From: JAGHBT01 sp035311885
GTDB taxonomy: Bacteria; Krumholzibacteriota; Krumholzibacteriia; Krumholzibacteriales; WJIX01
Assembly: GCA_964554125.1 (NCBI GenBank)
Contig: CAZKNG010000039.1
Span: 1 to 19,608, forward strand
Direction of reading: 5' to 3'
Length of the DNA: 19,608 bases
Position numbers and translations under genes: made by a program. Shown one piece after another: positions 8,501 through 14,728 of this stretch (positions are counted from its first letter, which is position 1; every line of letters starts with the position of its first letter). The notes below the pieces were generated by a model. The model saw nothing but the letters and a program-made list of their open reading frames with translations. It was not told where the DNA came from and searched no databases.

Positions 8501-8908
8501 CCCGGAAACATTCCACGCCCAGGCCATCTGAATATCCCGGGTCACAGGAAAATTTTCGATTCCGTTCTCCTCCAATATATATACTATTTCGCCGCTTTTC
8601 TTTCCCTCTGCCGGGCCGAAATGAAGAACCTTATCGCTGTTATTGTACCTGGTGGCCTCGGTAATCTCAGCGAAGAGCATCTCATTCCTGTCTTTCCCTA
8701 TTTTCCTGATAGTCCATCCGCCTAACTCTCCATCCTCGAAATCAAAAAAAAGGATCGTCCGGGAGCTGTTCCCGTAACTGTCCGGCCGGATATTTCCCGG
8801 CTCGGAATTATTATTTTCACCCGGTTTCTTTTCGGAACAGGAGAAGATCAGGACCGCAGAAAGAGATAAAAATACGGCGATTCCCCTTAACCCCGTCACT
8901 TCTTTCAT
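5582..8908 (-). CDS. FG-GAP/ASPIC ectodomain sensor kinase, three membrane helices
   Basis: A 1108-residue membrane sensor. The N-terminus has Lys/Arg, a hydrophobic stretch and a lipobox-like IFSC (Cys24). Residues about 49-245 look like a jelly-roll or carbohydrate-binding-type fold (FFDFEDG at the start, DNIWVG at the end). Seven VCBS/FG-GAP calcium loops follow about 55 residues apart (near 265, 325, 378, 434, 493, 550, 600), for example DLNGDGHPDL and DFDLDGDLDL, as in a seven-bladed propeller. An ASPIC/UnbV domain spans about 628-720 (NRFGIGG, HFGLGDHE). Three membrane helices (about 752-820, starting at Trp756) put the C-terminus in the cytoplasm. The HATPase domain has N-box Asn1014, G1 DTGKG (Asp1044) and G2 GGMGEG. 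I see no ordinary H-box; His855 in HTEKK is one candidate acceptor. Its partner is the regulator 18 bp downstream. The stimulus is unknown; an extracellular polymer or calcium is possible. Confidence 0.88.
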   Translation of the reverse strand: MKEVTGLRGIAVFLSLSAVLIFSCSEKKPGENNNSEPGNIRPDSYGNSSRTILFFDFEDGELGGWTIRKIGKDRNEMLFAEITEATRYNNSDKVLHFGPAEGKKSGEIVYILEENGIENFPVTRDIQMAWAWNVSGIKDMNGVWFFLGMTDKRNGKSFRVRAVNHTKYMHDCIETYDPPRCWCFNSRPVYDFVWRRYGPFKEGDIVVNKIGLATYSAENIDAWADNIWVGHGSPPEYVNTISDSSRINVDNESEMTGFSYAYIDHDDIPDRVEVYRERADIFINPHLDESPGGGKGTVRNVRVTPDMSIKLGSQRGDAVVTPADLNGDGHPDLIFQFDDLFGNVCFINDYLKGSFRKFKGGALNCPGEHGSGTAVADIDGDTDIDIFMFNGFRRRGNYGGVRMFRNEGGLKFTDWTEESYLLSDGSFGGLFADFNNDGASDLLINYKPLVFDSSRGMINFNDGTGRFKPSLEALKDPGPIHFNICAACDFDNDADLDIYCGSDFIRGSRAIPSSMIFRNNGDGTFNDATDSSGAGCRAENSGVVTGDFNLDGFVDIYLINGKGSESILYLNRGDGTFRETERFTFLMFKGAARVAAALDFDLDGDLDLVMLKTEGGRLIIRENIGDPDNFLQVRLRGEGKNRFGIGGKVYVYQAGYLNDPKHLIGYREITRNACRETKRPPVAHFGLGDHELVDLKAVFPPAGDGDQAVKTIENVKKGNFLNICRSESFFGKVFCGHRADSLRDNFIYYLFRIPLWFFILLVFSVVLSAGLWIRGAFEGAAHSLSGITAVFAAVIFVVPLIYRSPAAGMAVITAAVVIIIFIYRLEEFFRGIFMSSSRRSKLEELLFDDLSQAIHTEKKFSFLGDMARKDSELDNEQIRKDFRSLDNMTSVMRMISPADSDWRVIRKEIGKMREIGGRLILGGKEKSSASADLKIFKSSLERLNSMLEDYRLKLRMKYSIRFIEEWNALKGEYEAKLKEEGIELEEDFPDDIDRRSAHLLGDEFRHIFKNMFENSIYALRDLPEKKITVSGRYEVDYLVLRWRDTGKGLPPGMEDDIFISPVRSNKPGGMGEGCYQSGRILARRGGRIRAENTPEGSGADFIMKIVVF

Positions 8909-8928
8909 TATCTGACCTTGATTTTATA

Positions 8929-8958
8929 TATAAAAAAGAATTTAAGCTGCTATTTCAA
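8929..8958 (-). promoter_or_regulatory. Possible promoter of the FG-GAP kinase operon
   Basis: On the minus strand TTGAAA (8953-8958) is followed after 18 nt by TTTATA (8929-8934). The predicted leader would be only about 14 nt, just enough for the AAGGT site before the ATG. The region is AT-rich, so chance matches are likely. Confidence 0.35.
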
Positions 8959-9005
8959 TATAAGGTATCACAGGGCACCCCATTCTTTCAAGAATTTCAT
9001 GGTTT

Positions 9006-9276
9006 GGAGTTTCCCAATTTGGACACCTTCCAGTTGATTGAACTTGTCAAAACCCTCCGGAGGGTGAGCGGGCAAGGATTTCTGACCCGTAGGGGCAGAA
9101 AGAGCGAGCCCGAGGTGGGAGCTGCGATTTCCTCGCCGGGGAAATCGACAGCGGTTTTGACAGATTCAATCAACTGTCCTTCGGTATCCATAATACTGAT
9201 TCCGCTTGTCCATTGCGCTAATTTATTTATTACTTTACTCTTATCCAGTTTCCTGTTCAATTTTTGGGGAAACTCC
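9006..9276. repeat. Structured inverted-repeat element, possibly a MITE
   Basis: Nested inverted repeats. Outer arms GGAGTTTCCC (9006-9015) and GGGAAACTCC (9267-9276). Inner 24-bp arms 9031-9054 and 9153-9176 match at 22 of 24 positions. Between them lie a 12-bp perfect palindrome CCCTCCGGAGGG (9053-9064), a near-perfect hairpin (9079-9101: TTTCTG, CCC, loop GTA, GGG, CAGAAA), a CGGGC/GCCCG pair (9069-9073/9108-9112) and an 8-bp hairpin CGATTTCC/GGAAATCG (9125-9132/9140-9147). A minus-strand TTG-started ORF of 87 codons (8997-9260) and a plus-strand ORF both run through it, and both give peptides containing QLIE-x-VKT because of the symmetry. I recognise neither and see no transposase. Together with 8909-9005 and 9277-9355, this accounts for the stretch without a confident gene. 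Confidence 0.7.
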
Positions 9277-9300
9277 TTATACTTATACCCCCTTACAGAT

Positions 9301-9343
9301 ATTGCCTGTCGTCCTCATATTTACCTGGGAAGAAACAGGCAAT
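9301..9343. repeat. Inverted repeat just past the DUF3147-like gene
   Basis: Perfect 9-bp arms ATTGCCTGT (9301-9309) and ACAGGCAAT (9335-9343) enclose a 25-nt loop. It begins 13 bp after the stop of the minus-strand membrane protein gene, so it could protect the mRNA 3' end. There is no T-tract on the minus side, so it is not a standard intrinsic terminator. Confidence 0.4.
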
Positions 9344-9355
9344 TTTATTCCTTTG

Positions 9356-9688
9356 TCATCTTAGAATCCATTGGTGCAGAAACGCCGCTGCCAGCCACGC
9401 GCCGAAGCTGGAAACGAGAACAACAGGCAGCGAAAGATTTTTCTTAAAACAGAAGAGGGCAACGAGGAAGAAGAGAACGCTGGGGATGATCCCCCAGAGA
9501 GCTCCTCTGGTAAAGTTCTGCATGATTTTCGAATTCCCTTCATTCTCGATATATATCCAGATGAGGACAAGCGCGCCGGTAAGCGGCATGACGCCTATCA
9601 GGCCGGCAGTGGACGGAAGCTTCTTTCCGATTGCCGTCGCGGCGAGAATGATAAGCACACTTATAACTATTTTGATCAGAATCTGCAT
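9356..9688 (-). CDS. Small four-helix membrane protein, DUF3147/GlpM-like
   Basis: A 110-residue very hydrophobic protein with four predicted membrane helices (about 3-20, 25-47, 61-83, 86-108). The pattern of a short basic loop, AGL-x-GVMPLTGALVLIWIY, then a GALWGIIPS segment and a C-terminal WLAAAFLHQWIL resembles the DUF3147/GlpM family of inner-membrane proteins, from memory of the family. GlpM has been linked to alginate production in Pseudomonas, but the biochemical role is not established. Its length fits the family. The ATG has only a weak purine-rich site ahead of it (GGAAAAGAAGA). It stands alone, divergent from msrAB, so context gives no function. Confidence 0.65.
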   Translation of the reverse strand: MQILIKIVISVLIILAATAIGKKLPSTAGLIGVMPLTGALVLIWIYIENEGNSKIMQNFTRGALWGIIPSVLFFLVALFCFKKNLSLPVVLVSSFGAWLAAAFLHQWILR

Positions 9689-9825
9689 GATTGTCTTCTT
9701 TTCCAGAGTCTCCCCGGGTCAGCTGCGGACAGCCGTAAAATCAGGTGCTCTGAATCTGTCTACACATCTTCGCCTGCATTGATAAAGCAATTTAATAAAA
9801 TTCTGAATAAATCGATATAGCTCTG

Positions 9826-9855
9826 TTGACACATCCGCTTCTAGCATTCTATAAC
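9826..9855 (+). promoter_or_regulatory. Candidate sigma-70 promoter upstream of msrAB
   Basis: TTGACA (9826-9831), an 18-nt spacer and TATAAC (9850-9855). It is about 200 bp upstream of the MsrAB start. Between them is a good Shine-Dalgarno-like GGAAGGAG (9863-9870) and a short hydrophobic reading frame (9874-9942), so this promoter may drive a leader peptide or be left from a lost gene. Confidence 0.5.
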
Positions 9856-9873
9856 TCCGGCAGGAAGGAGTCA

Positions 9874-9942
9874 ATTAAGAATAATTTCTCAATAATCTTT
9901 GTCATAGTGTTTTTATTGCTGTTGGGAGCATCTGATTTGTAA
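9874..9942 (+). other. Possible leader peptide or signal-peptide remnant
   Basis: A 22-codon reading frame that would start at ATT and ends at TAA. It encodes a Lys-Asn-Asn start, then a strongly hydrophobic stretch ending in GASDL, like a signal peptide. A GGAAGGAG motif sits just 3 nt before the ATT, which is too close, and ATT is a rare start. It may be a decayed gene start or chance. The rest of the 9689-10052 gap holds only the two candidate promoters. Confidence 0.2.
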
Positions 9943-9975
9943 TAAAAATCGGGGAAGCTCCAATCTACTATTCTC

Positions 9976-10004
9976 TTGACATATTCCTTAAATATAAGAT
10001 TATT
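9976..10004 (+). promoter_or_regulatory. Possible proximal promoter of msrAB
   Basis: A perfect TTGACA (9976-9981) is followed by AT-rich sequence; the best-spaced -10 is ATTATT (9999-10004, 17-nt spacer), which is poor. It is 50-75 bp upstream of the ATG, a reasonable position. Confidence 0.4.
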
Positions 10005-10052
10005 TATTATAAGGCCCTATCCCCCCTATCCCCGCGTCAAGGAGGCTCCATT

Positions 10053-11180
10053 ATGGCAGTCAGAATATCGGTCTTATTTTTTATTTTAATCATGACAGCC
10101 GGCACGTTACCATCTGTTGCCTCTCCATATGAAAGGACGGAAAACCCAATGAACAAAGAGGATAAAATAAAATCAGCTACCTTTGCGGGGGGATGCTTCT
10201 GGTGTCTGGAAGCAGACTTTGAAAAGGTTGATGGTGTAGCAAAAGTAATATCAGGATATACCGGTGGAAAAGCAGAAAATCCCTCCTACCGGGAGGTTTG
10301 TTCCGGAAAGACCGGTCATCTCGAAGCGGTTCAGATATACTACGATTCCACCATAACCGATTATAGAAAACTGCTTGAAGTCTTCTGGAGGCATATAGAC
10401 CCCTCAGACGGCGGCGGTCAGTTTATAGACCGGGGCGCCCAGTATACCAGCGCCATATTCTATCACAATGAACGGCAGAGAAAACTGGCAGAATATTCCC
10501 GGGACAGGTTGCGGGAATCGGGAATCTTCAGACGGCCCATAGCCACCAGAATAGAAAAGCTGGACCGGTTCTGGCAGGCGGAGGGATATCACCAGAACTA
10601 CCACCTTAAATGTCCCCTGCGCTACAGGCAGTATCGTGAGGGTTCCGGCAGGGACAGAGCCCTGGAGAAAATATGGAAGAATGCGGACAATCTTTGGCCA
10701 TCGGAGAAAAACAAAGGGGAGGCAGAAAAAGATTCTTCCGGGAAAACTTCAGACAAAAACAAAAATAAGGAAAATTTGACCGCCCTTCAGTGCGGGGTTA
10801 CTCAAGAGAATCAAACGGAGCCGCCCTTTCAGAATGAATACTGGGATAATAAACGCGAGGGAATCTATGTGGATGTCGTAAGCGGAGAGGTGCTGTTCGC
10901 GTCGGTGCACAAATTTGAATCCGGCTCGGGCTGGCCGAGTTTTACCATGCCTCTGGAACCGGAGAATCTTGTGGAAAAAGCCGACAGAAGCCACAATATG
11001 ATACGCACAGAGGTGCGGAGCAGAAAGGGTGATTCACATCTGGGTCATCTTTTCCGGGACGGACCTGCCCCGACCGGATTGAGGTACTGTATCAATTCAG
11101 CCGCGCTGCGTTTCATTCCAAAGGATGAACTGGAGAAAGAGGGTTACGCGGAGTACCTTGAATTGTTTGACGGGGAGTAG
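10053..11180 (+). CDS. msrAB: Exported MsrA-MsrB fusion, peptide-methionine sulfoxide reductase
   Basis: This 375-residue protein reduces both S (MsrA) and R (MsrB) epimers of methionine sulfoxide in oxidised proteins. Residues 1-24 look like a signal peptide ending VAS, so the enzyme should act in the periplasm. MsrA spans about 41-200, with the catalytic GCFWC motif (Cys48) and the GHLEAVQ and GYHQNY motifs. A charged Lys/Glu linker follows. MsrB spans about 240-365, with TEPPF, SGWPSF, RTEVRS, SHLGH and catalytic Cys346 in RYCINSAAL. The zinc-binding CxxC pairs of some MsrBs are absent. The resolving-Cys position of PilB-type MsrB (SGCGWPSF) is Ser292 here; Cys247 could substitute. The start is set by AAGGAGG (10039-10045), 7 nt before the ATG. 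An internal Met33 could give a cytosolic form but has a weak site. Confidence 0.95.
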   Translation: MAVRISVLFFILIMTAGTLPSVASPYERTENPMNKEDKIKSATFAGGCFWCLEADFEKVDGVAKVISGYTGGKAENPSYREVCSGKTGHLEAVQIYYDSTITDYRKLLEVFWRHIDPSDGGGQFIDRGAQYTSAIFYHNERQRKLAEYSRDRLRESGIFRRPIATRIEKLDRFWQAEGYHQNYHLKCPLRYRQYREGSGRDRALEKIWKNADNLWPSEKNKGEAEKDSSGKTSDKNKNKENLTALQCGVTQENQTEPPFQNEYWDNKREGIYVDVVSGEVLFASVHKFESGSGWPSFTMPLEPENLVEKADRSHNMIRTEVRSRKGDSHLGHLFRDGPAPTGLRYCINSAALRFIPKDELEKEGYAEYLELFDGE

Positions 11181-11262
11181 GCGGCCCTGGGCACGATTTG
11201 CCGGTGTGAAACTTCGATAGAAAGTGAAGCAGTGTTCTGAAGCGTGCAAAGCAGTAAACCGC

Positions 11263-11291
11263 TTGTAAAATCATAAACCTAACCTTATATT
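11263..11291 (+). promoter_or_regulatory. Candidate promoter of the AbgT-family gene
   Basis: TTGTAA (11263-11268), a 17-nt spacer, TATATT (11286-11291). The start of transcription would fall near 11298, giving a leader of about 40 nt before the chosen ATG. Confidence 0.5.
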
Positions 11292-11325
11292 CCCAATACT
11301 TAATCGTTTTAGTAATTAATGGATC

Positions 11326-11330
11326 AGGAG
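11326..11330 (+). promoter_or_regulatory. Ribosome binding site deciding the AbgT start
   Basis: AGGAG lies 6 nt before the ATG at 11337. The earlier in-frame ATG at 11319 has no purine-rich site upstream, so 11337 is preferred. Confidence 0.7.
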
Positions 11331-11336
11331 AAAGAT

Positions 11337-12881
11337 ATGAATCTTAGAAATTCTACGACCGTAAGGAACGGAAGAAAAAAAGAATCGCTGCTGATGCGGT
11401 CGCTGGATAATATTGAAAAGGTGGGAAATAAACTCCCTCATCCGGCTACCCTCTTTGCCATATTCGCGCTGATAGTAATAATAGTATCTGAAATAGTCTA
11501 CCGCTGGGGGTCGTCCGCTGTACATCCGGGAACCGGGGATACAATAAGAGGTATAAGTCTTCTGAATGCCGAGGGTTTGAGATTTATTTTTTCCAAGGCT
11601 ACAGATAACTTTGTCTACTTCCCCCCTCTCGGTATCGTGCTGGTGGCCATGATCGGGATCGGTGTGGCGGAAGGTTCCGGACTGATATCGGCCCTTCTCA
11701 GACATATGGTTACTTCAGCACCGAAAAGGCTTGTTACAGCCGCTGTAATAGCCGCGGGTGTACTTTCCCATCTCGCCTCAAGCGCTGGTTACGTGGTACT
11801 TATTCCGCTGGGAGCAATGGTTTTCGCCGCTTTTAAAAGACATCCGCTTGCCGGGATGGCCGCGGCTTTCTGCGGAGTTAGCGGAGGGTTCGGTGCCAAT
11901 TTCCTTATCGGTTCTGTAGATCCGATTCTGGCAGGCCTGTCAGAATCTGCTGCAAATCTTATAGAGGAAGGAATTCAGATCAACCCGGCTGTAAATTTCT
12001 ACTTCATGTTCGTATCCGCGTTCATGGTAGTAATAGTCGGAACATGGATAACCGAAAAATTCGTTGAACCGCGACTGGGTAAATACGGCGGAGAAACTGA
12101 AGAATTTGACCACATCGAGAGCCGCGAAAAGAAAGGGTTGCTCTGGGCCGGCATATCTGCAGGTGTTGTCCTGGCGGTTCTTATTCTTATGGTAGTACCT
12201 GAAGGCGGTGTGCTTCGTAATCCGGACACCGGATCTATTCTTCACTCCCCGTTTATGGATGGGCTGATAACTGCCATACTTATCTTCTTTCTGGTGCCCG
12301 GGCTGGCCTACGGGATAACGGTCGGAACAATTAAAAACGACAAAGATGTAATCAAGCAGATGACAGGATCTATGAAAGGTCTTGCCGGTTATATAGTTCT
12401 GGTATTCTTCGCCGGACAGTTTGTCTACTACTTCAAAGAGAGTAACATCGGAGTTCTGCTCGCGATCAACGGGGCTGAACTTCTTAAAAATATAGGGCTT
12501 ACAGGGATACCGCTGCTCATCTGTTTTGTTCTGGTCTCAGCGGGCATCAACCTCTTCATGGGTAGCGCCTCTGCCAAATGGGCAATTATGGCGCCTATAT
12601 TTGTCCCGATGTTCATGCTTCTGGGATACCATCCGGGAATTACCCAGGCCGCTTTCCGTATCGGCGATTCGATTACGAACATAATAACTCCCATGATGAG
12701 TTACTTCGCCCTCATAGTGGCTTTCGCCCAGAAGTACAACGAAGAATACGGTATCGGCACAATCATAGCCACAATGCTGCCGTATTCGGTCGCTTTCAGT
12801 ATATTCTGGATGATACTGCTCGCGATATGGATGATTCTGGGATTGCCGACCGGACCCGATGCCCCGCTTCATATGCCCTGA
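11337..12881 (+). CDS. AbgT-family transporter
   Basis: A 514-residue polytopic inner-membrane protein from the chosen ATG (520 from the upstream in-frame ATG at 11319). It matches the AbgT family throughout: an N-terminal NKLPHPATLF segment, FVYFPPLGIVLVAMIGIGVAEGSG split across motifs, the HLASSAGYVVLIPLGA region, GGFGANFLIGSVDPILAG, and a C-terminal GSASAKWAIMAPIFVPM followed by DSITNIITPMMSYFALI. Family members take up p-aminobenzoyl-glutamate (E. coli AbgT) or export antimetabolites such as sulfonamides (MtrF). The substrate cannot be told from sequence. It has its own likely promoter and follows msrAB on the same strand after 156 bp, in which I see only the promoter. No peptidase partners (AbgA/AbgB) are in the window. 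Confidence 0.92.
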   Translation: MNLRNSTTVRNGRKKESLLMRSLDNIEKVGNKLPHPATLFAIFALIVIIVSEIVYRWGSSAVHPGTGDTIRGISLLNAEGLRFIFSKATDNFVYFPPLGIVLVAMIGIGVAEGSGLISALLRHMVTSAPKRLVTAAVIAAGVLSHLASSAGYVVLIPLGAMVFAAFKRHPLAGMAAAFCGVSGGFGANFLIGSVDPILAGLSESAANLIEEGIQINPAVNFYFMFVSAFMVVIVGTWITEKFVEPRLGKYGGETEEFDHIESREKKGLLWAGISAGVVLAVLILMVVPEGGVLRNPDTGSILHSPFMDGLITAILIFFLVPGLAYGITVGTIKNDKDVIKQMTGSMKGLAGYIVLVFFAGQFVYYFKESNIGVLLAINGAELLKNIGLTGIPLLICFVLVSAGINLFMGSASAKWAIMAPIFVPMFMLLGYHPGITQAAFRIGDSITNIITPMMSYFALIVAFAQKYNEEYGIGTIIATMLPYSVAFSIFWMILLAIWMILGLPTGPDAPLHMP

Positions 12882-12892
12882 AGCAACGGAAG

Positions 12893-12949
12893 GATTCGGG
12901 TTACATGAAATTTGAATTCTCCGCGGGGTAAATTATGATTTCCCGAATC
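12893..12949. repeat. Inverted repeat after abgT
   Basis: Perfect 8-bp arms GATTCGGG (12893-12900) and CCCGAATC (12942-12949) with a 41-nt loop, starting 11 bp after the AbgT stop. No T-tract follows; the function is unclear. Confidence 0.3.
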
Positions 12950-13017
12950 TATGCGTAATATCCTCCGGACAGGCCGGAACCGGAATAAAAACTATTTTCT
13001 GGATTTATACTTGAAAT

Positions 13018-13050
13018 TCAAACCGGCTCATCCGCGCAGAGACGGTTTGA
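13018..13050. repeat. Hairpin between the converging abgT and PAS kinase genes
   Basis: Perfect 8-bp arms TCAAACCG (13018-13025) and CGGTTTGA (13043-13050) with a 17-nt loop. Its position between converging genes suits a two-way terminator, but neither side has a real T-tract. Confidence 0.35.
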
Positions 13051-13096
13051 TAACATGAATCTATATTTATTACGAGAATCCCCGGCGGATTTTCAG

Positions 13097-14311
13097 TTAA
13101 TTCTTATCATGCTGCAACGTAAAATTAAACACCGCGCCCTTCCCCTTCCCCTCACTTTCTCCCCAGACATGCCCCTCGTGGCGGAGTATGATATCCTTAA
13201 CCATTGTCAGCCCTATGCCTGTCCCTTGAAAATCATCACGGGAATGAAGAGTTTCAAATGACTTAAACAGCTTGTGAGAATAGCGCATGTCAAAACCCAC
13301 TCCATTATCTTCTATAAAGTAGATTTTATTTCCTCTACGCTCTGTTTCACCAAATCTTATCTTTGCTTCCTCATTCAGTTTAGTAAACTTCCAGGCATTA
13401 TTAAAAAGGTTCTTTATTACGAGCCGGAGCAGATAGGTGTCTCCCACAGCTTTCATTCCATCCTGTATTTCGATTTCCACGCTGCGTGATGAATCAGCAG
13501 AGTGCATTTCTGCCGCTATCTCTTCTGCTATCTTCCCCAGATAAACCTTTTCGAGAATCATCTTTCTTCTTCCCACACGTGAAAGTTTCAGCATATCCTT
13601 CATTATCTGATTCAAACGCCTGGCAGCGGCACGCACGCGCTTTAGATAATGTCTTCCGTCCTCATCGACATTGTCACCGTAATCCTCGAGAAGTATCTGG
13701 CTGAAACCATCTATAACATGGACGGGCGAACGGAGGTCATGTGACGCTGAATAAATAAAAGATTGAAGTTCGCTTTTAGAGGAGGTCAGCTCTTCTGTGA
13801 GCTTTTTAACCTTTCTTTCCAGTTCGATATTATCCGAATCCAGATCTTCTTCCATCTTCTCCAGACTGGTAATATTCTTAAAAACGCAATAAGCCCGCTT
13901 GAAATCTCCTTCCGGTTTATAAAGAATATACCCATCAAATGAAATATCCAGGTAAACCCCTTTTTTGTTTCTTATCTTAAGCTGAACGTTCCTTCTACAA
14001 CCGCATTCCTTTAAATTCAGAAAATTTTCCTCAAAACGGGCCTTCCAATCGGGGTGCAGAAACCCGGTAAAATTTTTCCCTATAACTTCTTCCGGGTTAT
14101 ACCCAAGAGTGTCAAGCCAGGCGGGATTAACATCTCTTATAATTCCATCTTCATTGAGGCATTGATATGGGAGGGGGATCTTTTCGTATAGTTCCTTGAA
14201 TTTTTTATTACTTCTATTTAATTCTCTGTTTATCTTCTCGAGCTTTTCTACTTTTGCCTTAAGTTCTTTTAATCTGCTTTCATGATTTTCCTTATTATTC
14301 ATCTTCAGCAT
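13097..14311 (-). CDS. Soluble PAS histidine kinase
   Basis: A 404-residue kinase with no membrane segment. An N-terminal coiled coil (about 5-45) is followed by one PAS domain (about 40-150, with a C-x-C pair in KECGCRR), a second coiled coil (about 150-182), HisKA with ASHDLRSP (acceptor His191), and HATPase with N-box NLFNNAWKF, G1 DNGVGFD and G2 GTGIGL. This is the phytochrome-like HisKA subgroup often seen in soluble sensors. The start is uncertain: ATG 14311 or ATG 14302 (three codons later), neither with a strong ribosome site; an in-frame stop lies just upstream. No response regulator is adjacent. The nearest is the stand-alone receiver beyond gdhA, also on the minus strand, and pairing with it is only a guess. 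Confidence 0.92.
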   Translation of the reverse strand: MLKMNNKENHESRLKELKAKVEKLEKINRELNRSNKKFKELYEKIPLPYQCLNEDGIIRDVNPAWLDTLGYNPEEVIGKNFTGFLHPDWKARFEENFLNLKECGCRRNVQLKIRNKKGVYLDISFDGYILYKPEGDFKRAYCVFKNITSLEKMEEDLDSDNIELERKVKKLTEELTSSKSELQSFIYSASHDLRSPVHVIDGFSQILLEDYGDNVDEDGRHYLKRVRAAARRLNQIMKDMLKLSRVGRRKMILEKVYLGKIAEEIAAEMHSADSSRSVEIEIQDGMKAVGDTYLLRLVIKNLFNNAWKFTKLNEEAKIRFGETERRGNKIYFIEDNGVGFDMRYSHKLFKSFETLHSRDDFQGTGIGLTMVKDIILRHEGHVWGESEGKGKGAVFNFTLQHDKN

Positions 14312-14426
14312 ATTACGTCAGTCATCCCATCACGTAAGAACTGGACCATTGAGGCATTTCCAAAAAAAAATTACAAAATCTTATACTCTGGAAATTCATC
14401 TGTTCTTATCTTAAAGAAAAGAAGCT

Positions 14427-14455
14427 ATTCCAACTCTGACGCGGGGGAGAGTCAA
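14427..14455 (-). promoter_or_regulatory. Possible promoter of the PAS kinase
   Basis: On the minus strand TTGACT (14450-14455), a 17-nt spacer and TGGAAT (14427-14432), about 115 bp upstream of the kinase start. The -10 matches consensus at four of six bases. Confidence 0.35.
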
Positions 14456-14555
14456 AAAATTACGAAAATTTTATCTCTACTTTATAACCAAGCAATATCT
14501 ATTCCGGAAAAGAATTATAACATATTAAAAGACAACGGACAAGGTGGCTCTGTAT

Positions 14556-14579
14556 ATTGAGGGTTATCCCCCAATTTTT
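14556..14579 (+). terminator. Intrinsic terminator with no recognised upstream gene
   Basis: Stem ATTG-A-GGG / CCC-C-CAAT with a TTAT loop, followed by a run of T to 14579, reading on the plus strand. The minus-strand read-out has no T-tract. Nothing convincing is encoded on the plus strand upstream: the only reading frame (14282-14560) overlaps the kinase start and ends inside the stem. Apart from this, the two terminators and the possible kinase promoter, I see nothing in 14312-14728. Confidence 0.55.
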
Positions 14580-14661
14580 GCCGGTTACTGTATTACCTCC
14601 CTCTGGCCCTGTGATCCTGTTAAACCCGGCGGAATTAAATTGACCGTTGCTTTGTCAGCAT

Positions 14662-14699
14662 AAAAAAAAGGGCCCTCCCGCAACGGGGAAAGCCCTTTT
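14662..14699 (-). terminator. Rho-independent terminator of gdhA
   Basis: On the minus strand a GC-rich stem (AAGGGC pairing with GCCCTT, and inner CCCC pairing with GGGG across GTTGC) is followed by eight T. It begins about 30 bp after the gdhA stop. Confidence 0.85.
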
Positions 14700-14728
14700 A
14701 CATCTTCTAATATTACAGCGGCTGTTAT

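Noticed and set aside
8216..8725. A 169-codon plus-strand ORF opposite the FG-GAP kinase
   Set aside because: Antisense shadow of the N-terminal ectodomain; no ribosome site and no family resemblance.
8909..9005. A sigma-54 (-24/-12) promoter ahead of the kinase-regulator cluster
   Set aside because: I looked for TGGCAC-N5-TTGCA-like sequence here and in other gaps and found none that keeps both GG and GC at the required spacing.
8997..9260. An 87-codon minus-strand ORF as a gene
   Set aside because: TTG start with the nearest AAGGAG about 12 nt away, and half of it is the inverted-repeat element. It is more likely incidental, though not excluded; see the repeat entry.
9004..9820. Overlapping plus-strand ORFs of 147-172 codons
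   Set aside because: They run through the structured repeat and antisense to the membrane protein gene, whose hydrophobic four-helix pattern is the more convincing reading.
14282..14560. A 92-codon plus-strand ORF
   Set aside because: It overlaps the PAS kinase start, is low complexity and Lys/Ser/Asn-rich, lacks a ribosome site, and ends inside a terminator stem.
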